Assembly (NCBI RefSeq): GCF_024679095.1
Contig: NC_066534.1
Coordinates: 16,640,163 to 16,704,162 of the forward strand
From: Eriocheir sinensis
Taxonomy: Eukaryota > Arthropoda > Malacostraca > Decapoda > Varunidae
Reading direction: 5' to 3'
DNA: 64,000 nt
In this document: one piece after another, positions 56,345 through 64,000 of the stretch
Layout: each line of letters begins with the position of its first letter
How positions within the stretch are numbered: the first letter of the stretch is position 1
Notes under the pieces: model-generated
Database searches by the model: none
What the model saw: the letters and a program-made list of their open reading frames with translations, nothing else
What the model was told of the DNA's origin: nothing
Made by a program: the position numbers and the translations under genes

Positions 56345-56554
56345 GACAAGGGGAAGGAATTATAGGAGAAGGAAACAGATCCCAGGAGACGGGACACAAC
56401 CCCCGATTAATACCTGGTACTCATTCACTGCTGGGTGGACAGGGGTGTAGGGTATCGGAAAAGCCGCCCAAATTTTTCCACTTCGCCCGGGAATCGAACC
56501 CAGGCTCTCTCTGTTGTGAGCCGAGTGTGCTAACCACTGCACCACGGAGCCCCC
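56345..56554 (-). mobile_element. SINE with a tRNA-Val-like head
   Basis: On the minus strand the head reads GGGCTCCGTGGTGCAGTGGT onward. It has an excellent A box (TGGTGCAGTGGT, 56544-56533) and B box (GGTTCGATTCC, 56500-56490). The anticodon-loop position reads CTCACAA, giving CAC (Val). The acceptor ends pair imperfectly, and the sequence runs on for about 130 bases of non-tRNA body (GGCGGCTTTTCCGATACCCT, CACCCAGCAGTGAATGAGTA, then GGGGGTTGTGTCCCG). It is therefore a SINE and not a functional tRNA gene. Confidence 0.75.
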
Positions 56555-57170
56555 TTATAGACACCGAGGTCATATACTGTGTGTGTCTATCTGTCTGACT
56601 GTTTGGCTGTCTGTCTGTGTCTGTTTATCGTTCATTTCTTCTATTCTCTTTCCTTTCCCCTCTTCCTCCCCCTCTCTTCCTACCTACTTCTCTCCCTCTC
56701 TCTTCCTCCTCCCTCCCTCCTTCCTTAACTTTCAAGCCTACCACGTCCATGAAAGAAAAAGAAAGAGAGAAAGACAAAAACCTAGACAGAGCAAAAACTG
56801 AACGAAGAAATATCACGCCTCTCATGGCCCCTAGGTGACCATCGCCCCTGAAAACCCACCTCCATGCCCCACCCCAAGGCCCCTAGACCCCAATTTCCCT
56901 CGCCCACAGCCCCCCAAATGCCCCCCTCAGGCCCTCCATTAACCCCCCTTTTCCCCTCTTTCTCCCCTTTTTTCCAGCGGCTCCCTTAGGCCAAGAAGCA
57001 GCGGCCGTCTAACCCTCAACTCTCCGCCGGCTCCCAAGGGCCCCCGAAGAATGGATCCAGCCCTCCCCAAACCTTTCTCGGGCCAATTCTGAACACCTTC
57101 GTAGTCTCTGATCGCCTTCTCGCCTCGCCCTCGCCTCGTTTCTTATGACCCTCCAATAGCTGCTGCTGGT
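56555..57170. other. CTGT run, CCTC block and a C-rich low-repeat stretch
   Basis: CTGT tetramers at about 56586-56622 and pyrimidine-rich DNA to 56725. A short A-rich patch follows, then strikingly C-rich DNA with many CCCC runs at about 56825-56965 and complex DNA to 57170. No gene. Confidence 0.55.
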
Positions 57171-57406
57171 GCCTCTTGCCTTCTTTTTTTTTCTTCCTTT
57201 TTTCTTATTCAGCTTATTTTTCCTTTTCTTTCTCTTTTTCTCCTTTTTTTTATTTATTTTTTCTATGGGCTTTGTGGATTATATCGCTCTTCTTCCTCTG
57301 TTTGCTGTTTTCTCCTTTCAATGTCTTTTTTCTCTCTATTTTTTTCTTATTTTCTCGACCTAATCATTTATCTTTTAGTATAGATGTGTATATAGCCTAT
57401 TATCTC

Positions 57407-57474
<68 letters not shown>
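57171..57474. repeat. T-rich DNA and (CT)n array
   Basis: T-rich to about 57400, then CT at 57413-57473. Confidence 0.9.
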
Positions 57475-57475
<1 letters not shown>

Positions 57476-57539
57476 AGTTGTGTCATATCCACTCACCCGC
57501 TTCCCGTTTTCCTCAATATCCTTCGTTTTCTCTCACATA

Positions 57540-58630
57540 TTTTATTTCAGTTCATTTTTTCTCTATTCCAAAAGCTCCCAGTGGTCTCATTTATATACCT
57601 TTTAAGTTTTCTTCGATATCATCAACTTTTCTCTTGCGTGTTGGTTTTCTCCATCTTTTCCACGAGTTGATTAAGCTTTTTTTATGCTGTTCTTTATTCA
57701 TTTATTTATATCACAATTCTTTTTCTTTTAAATGGTGAAAAGTGACCTCATTTATGCGTTTTGTTTCTTTTAGGTGCTTCAAGTTTTCCCGGTTCAGTCT
57801 CGGTTCTCTGTGTAGCTTCTTAAATTCAGTTCCTATTTCTTTCCATTTTAGTTAATCTTCTTCGAATGCTCGCAGTGACCTCATTCATATCTATAGTTTC
57901 CTTTAAATGCTTCAAGTTTTCTAGTTCAGCCTCGGTTCGCCCTATTGCTGCTCCGATTAAATTCAGTTTTTATTGTTTTCATTTATCGAGTCTCAGTTTT
58001 ATCTCCTTCGGGTGCTTCCAGTGACCTCATTCATATCTTTAGTTTCCTTTAAATGCTTCAAGTTTTCTAGTTCAGCCTCGGTTCGCTCCATTGCTGCTCC
58101 GATTAAACTCAGTTCTTATTTCCCTTCATTTATCGAGTCTTAGTTTTCTCTCTCCAGAATGCTCCAAGTTACCCCATTTATGCATTCGAATATCCTCAAA
58201 CATCAAAAGTTCTCCTAATTTCCGCCTCCGTTCCTTCGGTTCTCGCTATTGCTTCTCAGATTCATTATATATATTTTTTTCATTTGTTGGGCATAAGTTT
58301 TTTTCTCTTCCTAATGTACCCAGTTGCCCTATTTATACTTTCTAATATCCTCTAACATCTAAAGTCCTAGTTTTCGCCTCCGTTCTTTCAATTCTCACAA
58401 GCTTCTCAATTTAAATTCAGCTTTCCTTTCATTTATCGGACCTTAGCTTTCTCTCCTTCGAATGCTACCAGTCACACCATTTATATACTTTTCAATGTTC
58501 TCCAACGTCTAAAGTTCTTCTAGTATTCGCCTCCGTTCTTCATAACCTTTTTCAGAGTCACTAAAGTTCCCGTTACTGTTTTCGTTCCTTTCCTAACCTC
58601 AGCTCCTTTAGTTCTCCCTCAAGCATTTCT
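57540..58630. repeat. ~147-bp satellite, about seven copies
   Basis: A marker like GTGACCTCATTCATAT or CACCCCATTTATRCAT recurs near 57594, 57745, 57879, 58025, 58172, 58326 and 58476 (spacings 151, 134, 146, 147, 154, 150). Units share TTTAAATGCTTCAAGTTTTC, GCCTCGGTTCGC, GCTGCTCCGATTAAA and CATTTATCGAGTCT. The two central copies are the most alike; the outer ones are decayed. Confidence 0.9.
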
Positions 58631-59380
58631 CAGATCACTCGTTAATCTTCGCTATCACTCACGATAAAAGCCTTGTAACACCCTTTCTAGTACTCCTCAA
58701 GGCTCCAATACCACCTACACTTTTAACGATTCAAGTCTCGCAAACCACTATATCACCCTCACTTGTTCCTCAGTTATTCAAGTCATCCGTTGCTACCTCT
58801 GATTAATCCCCGGCGCTCCTCACTCTTCTTCGTAACTCCCTCCTTCCTAGCAATACACCGCTGTTCTTCCCACTTTCACAGGCCATCAGTTCTTTCCCCG
58901 GTGCTTCCTACAACCCTCTCGTACCCTGTCCCGTAGCCTCGAGTTTTGCTTTTTTCTCTTTCTCTGTTTCCATCGCTATCTATATTTAGCCTCTTATCTT
59001 CAGTACTCTCATTATCTGTCTCTGTGTCCCCTTCTTCTGTGTTTAGTTCCCAGGTATTCCCCAGCATCTTTTTTCCCTTGTGGTCCTTATCCCTCTCTTC
59101 TGCTCTCCCTCGACCCCGTTTCTCTCTTTCTCTGTTTCCACCTCTATCTACATTAAGCTCTCTCTTCTTCATTACTCTCTATATCTATCTGTCTTTCTAT
59201 TTCCTCCCTCTATATTATTTCCCTCGTGGTCCTTGTCCCTCTCTCTCTCTCTCTCTCGCCCTGCCTCGACCCCGACCCCCGGCATTCCTCAGTTTATCCT
59301 AGTTTCCCCTCCGGCTCACGTCCCAGCTGCATCCCTTCGAAGGTTACGTCATAAAACACGGGAGATTTGATTAAGAGCGG

Positions 59381-59383
<3 letters not shown>
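58631..59383. other. Pyrimidine-rich DNA with a ~180-bp decayed duplication; no gene
   Basis: Complex DNA to about 58900. Then phrases such as CTCTTTCTCTGTTTCCA, CTATCTA-ATT and CCCTTGTGGTCCTT / CCCTCGTGGTCCTT repeat (about 58955 and 59126; 59078 and 59220). No coding frame supported. Confidence 0.6.
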
Positions 59384-59437
<54 letters not shown>

Positions 59438-59458
59438 TTAATTTCTTTCGTTCTATTA

Positions 59459-59526
<68 letters not shown>
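59384..59526. repeat. (GT)n followed by (CT)n
   Basis: GT at about 59384-59437 and CT at 59463-59527, separated by 26 bases. Confidence 0.95.
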
Positions 59527-59531
<5 letters not shown>

Positions 59532-59845
59532 TTGTCTTTCCGCTAATATCGTAAATTTCTTTAGTTTTGCTCCTTTTATTTCTTCTCATTCCTCGTTTTT
59601 CTCCGTTTATCTCTCTCTGTGTTGTTCTTATTTATGGGTCTCGTCTTCGATAAGGCCATCAAGAAATAAGTAATACAACAACTGCTTCTTTGGGTAATAA
59701 CATGAACGAGCAACAAGCAATGACACTCTCCTTAACAAGCACCAAAAAGTATGTATTGAAGATATCAGACCAAGGAAAGCATAGAAAGGAGAGGAAGGAA
59801 TAAAGAACTCTCACTTCTATCCTTAACATTACATCAAGCATCATC
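59527..59845. other. Low-repeat DNA
   Basis: Complex sequence. No gene. Confidence 0.45.
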
Positions 59846-60068
59846 ATATAACCTGGAGGACCCGTGTTCGAGTCCCGCCCGCCCCTGCAAGCTGACAATT
59901 GTTTTCAGTCACCGCCGAGTGGCCTAAGACTACCCACATGCTGTCCCGATGACCCACCTATCAACCCGGACTCTAGCGAACCTATCTAAAGAGGGTCAAG
60001 TGAAGCATCAGGGCAGCATGAGCTAAGCAAGAATGGCGCCACTATAAAACACTTGCCTGCCCCACTGA
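59846..60068 (+). mobile_element. SINE B family
   Basis: A B-box-like GTGTTCGAGTCCC at about 59864, then CCTAAGACTACCCACATGCT, ATCAACCCGGACTCTAGCGA, AGAGGGTCAAG, CAGCATGAGCTAAGCAAGAA and GGCGCCACTATAAA, matching the 42.9-43.25 kb copy block by block. The A box and the 3' CTACCGGCGCC part are missing. Confidence 0.75.
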
Positions 60069-60206
60069 CATAAAAATATACCCTTCCTAATATTCGTAAC
60101 GCCAACCACCACCTTCGTCACCATCTTCACTATCAATAAATGTATTTAACTTAACAAATAACAATAACAACTACAAGAAAACAGCATAGCAATATCACCT
60201 ACAACG

Positions 60207-60241
<35 letters not shown>

Positions 60242-60600
60242 CACTACTATTACTATTACACATACTACACCTTATATAACTTCTAAACACTACATCTAGA
60301 ACTAATACTATTTTTGAGTTATATACCACTATTTCTTCTACTATTATTACCACTTCTAATACTACTTTTATATCCATGGTTGCCTCCAAATTCTATCATT
60401 CCTACAGATACTTCTCTTCAACCATACTACTACTTCTACTACTACTACTACTTCTACTACATCAATAAAAACATCAACGGTCCAGGCTTGGGTCCGTCCG
60501 CCCGTCCCCACCACCTCAACTAAGACACTCCTGGGCTTCATTTGTCGTGTGTGGGTCCGATTCTGGCCCGCCGAGGACTGCTGGGTACGAGAAAAAGAGG
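60069..60600. repeat. (CTA)n triplets in low-repeat DNA
   Basis: CTA triplets at about 60208-60243 and 60425-60460 within ACT/ATT-rich DNA, then complex DNA to 60600. No gene. Confidence 0.75.
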
Positions 60601-60643
60601 GTGGGGGAGGGGGGAGGGTGGGGGGAGGGAGAAAAAAAAGGAG

Positions 60644-60692
<49 letters not shown>
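60601..60692. repeat. G-run cluster followed by (GA)n
   Basis: Five G-runs of 3-6 bases separated by single A or T (60602-60629) form a canonical quadruplex pattern. GA follows at about 60647-60691. Confidence 0.9.
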
Positions 60693-60695
<3 letters not shown>

Positions 60696-60754
60696 CAGTT
60701 ACTCTTTTTTTTTTTGTTCCTGAATATTCAATCATGAATTATACTTGGATGTGA

Positions 60755-61065
60755 ATGAAGAGGAGGAAGAGAAGGAGGAGGAGGAGGAGGAGGAGGAGGA
60801 GGAGAGAAAATAAAGAAAAGAGATAAGGAAAACACAAAAGGAAGGAAGTAGAAGAGGAGGAGGAGGAGGAAGAGGAGGAGGAGAGAAAATAAAGAAAAGA
60901 GATAAGGAAAACACAAAAGGAAGGAAGTAGAAGAGGAGGAAGAGGAAGAGGAGGAAGAGGAGGAGGAGGAGAGAAAATAAAGAAAAGAGATAAGGAAAAC
61001 ACAAAAGGAAGGAAGTAGAAGAGGAGGAGGAGGAGGAAGAGGAGGAGGAAAAAAAAGTTGATAAG
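60755..61065. repeat. ~79-88-bp repeat ending in (GGA)n, three copies
   Basis: GAGAAAATAAAGAAAAGAGA begins at 60804, 60883 and 60971. Each copy continues with AACACAAAAGGAAGGAAGTA and a GGA array of varying length. Confidence 0.9.
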
Positions 61066-62090
61066 GAGAGACATAAAGGAGGAGGAAAAAACGAAAGAGG
61101 GAGAGAAAAAAAAGTGAGAGATAGGACGAACATGGAGGAAGATGGAGGAGGGATCTGAGGCCGGGGTTCGAAGCGGGGGTTTCAAACTGATCTTCCTACT
61201 CATCAATCACTCATCCATCACCCTACAAGCCTCCCTGTCTCTCTTTCCCTCCCTCCTTTCTCTCCCTCCCTTACTCTCGGCCTCCCTTCGTTTGTTCCGT
61301 CTCTCTCTCTCTCTCCCTCTCCTTTTTCTCTCCCTCTCTCTCTCTTATCTCTCTCCCCCTTCTATTTTATCTATCTACCTCCTATCCTTCTTCTCTTCAT
61401 CCCTTTACTTCTTTCTTATCTATCTTTCTTCTTTTTCCCTTTATCTGTCCATTCCTTATTTTCCTATTCCCCTTTTTCTTTAATTTTCAATCTTCCCTCT
61501 TTCTCCATCTTTCTCTTTCTCTCCATTCTCTACCCTTTTTCCTTCTTTCTTAAGCACTTTCCATCCTTAATCTCTTCTTTGCTTCCCTTCCTCTGTTCCT
61601 TCCTCTCCCTCTCTCCCTCTCTCTCTCTTTTCTCCTTTCCAGTTTTCCTTCTCTCTCTGCCCACTTCTCTCCTTTTTTTATCTTCCTCTCTCCCTCTCTC
61701 TTTACCGCTTTCTTTCCTTGATCTCTCTTTCGTCTTTCCCTTCCTTGCTTTCCTCTCTTACTTCCTCTCCCTCTCTCTCTTTTCTCTCCTTTCTGCTCTT
61801 CCCTCTCTCTCTTCCTAATCCCCTTCTTCCTTACCTTCTCTCCCGCGCTTTCTCTCTACCGTTTCCTCCTTTCCTTTCAATGATCCCTCCCTCTTCTCCC
61901 CTTCCTGCCTCTCTATCTCCCCCTCCCTCCCTCCCTTCGTCATCAAGCCTCAATCCATCAAATCATTCGAGCTGGATGAAAACACTACCGCCGCTGCCTT
62001 CCCCTTCTTCGTCCCATTCCATCCCTTTTTTCTTAGTTTTCAAATATCTTTCTTTACCAGCGCCGAGATTTGTTTGTTTATACATTCCTT
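61066..62090. repeat. Purine tail, short complex segment, then ~800-bp polypyrimidine block
   Basis: A/G-rich to 61145 and complex DNA to about 61225. CTCT/CCCT/CTTC-rich DNA follows to about 61940, then complex DNA to 62090. The Leu/Ser/Pro frames are repeat translations. Confidence 0.8.
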
Positions 62091-62450
62091 AACATGGACT
62101 GAATATAGATGTCTTTCTGATATATAGGAAGGATGATAGAAGCGATATAACGAAACCAATAGACATCAATAAGGAAGGTAGAGTGAAAAGATGAGGGAAT
62201 TTGTGGTAAGTCTGAGGTTTTAAAAGCATGAAGGTAGAGAAAGGAAGGAGGTATAAGGTGACAGCGGAGGATAGGAGAGGAGATAAAAGAGGGAAGGATA
62301 AGATGATAAAGAAAGGAGAGATGGATAAAAGGCGACGGAACAATATAGAGAGAGAATATGATATGAAAAAGGAAGAAGAAAACTGAATGGAGATAATAGT
62401 AGTGGTAGTATAAGTAGTAGCAGTAGTAGTAATAGTAGTAAATGTCGTAG
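62091..62450. other. Purine-rich low-repeat DNA with TAG triplets
   Basis: A/G-rich complex sequence, with TAG/TAA triplets at about 62396-62450. No gene. Confidence 0.55.
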
Positions 62451-62451
62451 T

Positions 62452-62565
62452 ATTTTTTTTATACAGCAAAGGAAGTAATTCAAGGGATAAAAGAGGAAAG
62501 AAAAAAAGAGAGAGAAAAAAAGCCCGCTAATCACTTCCCGTATAAAAGAGAGTATACCTAAATGA
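62452..62565 (-). mobile_element. SINE C family, 3' region
   Basis: Reverse-complement SINE C: T-run, ATACAGCAAAGGAAGTAATT, CAAGGG, an A/G-rich linker and GCCCGCTAATCACTTCCCG, in the expected order. Confidence 0.65.
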
Positions 62566-62568
62566 GAC

Positions 62569-62611
<43 letters not shown>

Positions 62612-62693
62612 AGTTTGTGAAAGGATATGAGAAAAGATACCGCTCACAACGCAACTCTAATGGATGGAGGCCGGTTAAAAAAAAAGTAGTAGT

Positions 62694-62738
<45 letters not shown>

Positions 62739-62770
62739 TAGTAGCAGTAGCAGTAGTAGTATTGCTGGTT
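62566..62770. repeat. Two (TAG)n arrays
   Basis: TAG at about 62567-62610 and 62687-62762, with about 75 complex bases between. Confidence 0.95.
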
Positions 62771-62947
62771 AAATAATAATAATAACAATAACAACAATAC
62801 TGATCACACACAGACGCACGCAATCTCACTATTCTCTAACTCTCTGACTAAGCAAACCCCGCGATGGAGAACCAAACGTCATGTTCTGACAAATTAACTT
62901 TTAATAGCGTGCGTGGAAATGATATACAGCCGCCCATCACACTGCTA
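62771..62947. other. Low-repeat segment
   Basis: Complex sequence. No gene. Confidence 0.4.
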
Positions 62948-63031
<84 letters not shown>

Positions 63032-63235
63032 TTAGCAATCAGTCTATCTATCTACATCTTTCTCCATCGTTCTCTGTCTCTATGTCTCTCTTTTTCTCTC
63101 TCCTTCCTTTCTCTACCTATTTCTATTTATCTATCTATATCTTTTAAGTGCTGTTTCTTTCTTTTCCTCTCTCCTCTCTTTCAACCTCTCTCTCTCTGTC
63201 TTCCTCTCTTCCTCTCTTCATTTCAGCCCGTTAAG
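62948..63235. repeat. (CT)n array and pyrimidine-rich flank
   Basis: CT of about 74 bases (62948-63021), then CTAT tetramers and C/T-rich DNA. Confidence 0.95.
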
Positions 63236-63590
63236 TCATCTCGCACAAATGAGAAAAGAGGGTCAAGGAAGAGAGGAGAGGAAGGGAAGGGAAGGAAAGG
63301 AACAAAAACGCGCGAAATAAGTTGTAGGGGCGCTGTTTCTCTCTTGCCGCGCCCCAAGCAGCTCCCTTAACTAACTTAGCGGGTCTTGCTACATTAAGCG
63401 ACACATTAGAACCTCGACGGACAAAGACAACCCTCGAGGGGAAAGGCCGGATAACGGACAGGGGGAGGGAAGGGATGGGAAGGGAAGGGAGGGGAAGGGA
63501 GGGAGGGGAAGGAAGGAAGGAAGGGAAGGAAGGAAGGGAGGGAGGGGAGGGAAGGAAGGAAGAGAGAGAATATATGAGGGGGTGTTTCTG
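63236..63590. repeat. Low-repeat segment then GGGAAGG polypurine
   Basis: Complex DNA at about 63330-63450 flanked by purine-rich repeats, especially GGAAGGGA at 63461-63570. Confidence 0.75.
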
Positions 63591-63604
63591 TATGTGTGTG
63601 TGTG

Positions 63605-63637
<33 letters not shown>

Positions 63638-64000
63638 ATAGTAACCCTTTATCACCATTTTCATCATTATTAAAACCACCATCACTATCATCGTCACCAT
63701 TATCAAAACTATCACCAAGTTCAACACTATCTCACAATACCACAACGAAGCTAATCCAACACTATTACCACTGTTATCTCCACCACCATCACCACCACTA
63801 TCATCGCCACTATCACTATCAATACACTATCAACCACCATCATCACCATCATCACCACCATCATCATTCTTATTAACACACCAAAGACTAACATAACCCA
63901 TCACCATCACCAATACCATCATCACCACCATCACCACCATCATCTCCACCATTCGCTACCGTGGCTCCACATTCTTGCGTCTCCATATTTTTCCTCCTCC
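63591..64000. repeat. (GT)n then (CAC/CAT)n block to the window edge
   Basis: GT-rich DNA at about 63593-63635, then CACCAT/ATCACC triplet repeats at 63640-63955. The His/Tyr-rich frame is repeat translation. Confidence 0.9.

Noticed and set aside
56479..56554. Functional tRNA-Val gene
   Set aside because: The acceptor stem pairs poorly and the sequence continues into a SINE-like body with no immediate T-run terminator.

Overview
This window looks like intergenic or deeply intronic DNA from an animal nuclear genome, most plausibly a decapod crustacean. The reasons are extreme microsatellite density, many kilobase-long polypurine and polypyrimidine stretches, tRNA-derived SINEs, non-LTR retrotransposon copies on the minus strand and short TTAGG-containing motifs of the arthropod type. 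I find no host protein-coding gene, no rRNA gene and no intact tRNA gene. The long open frames on both strands are almost all translations of simple repeats (poly-Leu/Ser/Pro, Arg-Glu, Cys-Val, Thr-His). The species assignment is inference; no database search was possible.

Layout. 1-5 kb: A-rich and GGA-rich DNA, a decayed ~109-bp satellite (about 2.1-3.85 kb) with a near-perfect inverted repeat at 2581-2721, then GGA, GA, GT, CT, GGT and CAA arrays. 5-15 kb: alternating pyrimidine- and purine-rich kilobase blocks with minisatellites, including a TTAGG-bearing one at 8.9-9.2 kb. 15-21 kb: a relatively low-repeat zone that collects transposon debris, with several tRNA-derived SINE pieces, a third LINE family fragment at 18.0 kb and a 57-bp minisatellite. 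21-32 kb: several independent satellites (88, 15, ~100, 80, 66 and 137 bp), a CAGT array and very long GA arrays. 32.8-42.5 kb: two multi-kilobase non-LTR retrotransposons on the minus strand. 42.9-64 kb: SINEs, more purine/pyrimidine blocks, and satellites of ~40, ~250, ~285 and ~147 bp.

The only recognisable protein-coding content is the two LINEs. LINE A (about 32.83-35.99 kb) keeps the end of a gag-like ORF1 with a CCHC knuckle, then an endonuclease and a reverse transcriptase with a YADD motif. It is 5'-truncated and broken by stops and frameshifts. LINE B (about 37.75-42.14 kb) is nearly full length and CR1/L2-like. Its ORF1 joins an N-terminal Cys-rich module to an SGNH-hydrolase (esterase) domain, and its ORF2 has an AP endonuclease and a reverse transcriptase with FADD. 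It carries several disabling lesions. LINE B sits inside a 40-bp minisatellite whose two halves resume nearly in register on either side.

The SINE pieces fall into at least three groups: one with a tRNA-Val-like head (56.4 kb), one with the A/B-box head at 42.9 kb and relatives at 20.3 and 59.9 kb, and a family recognised by a shared ~110-bp 3' region in seven or eight places. No single new functional system stands out. The points most worth checking are the in-register LINE insertion, the esterase ORF1, the SINE families, the hairpins in satellites and the recurrent GT-then-CT order of dinucleotide arrays.
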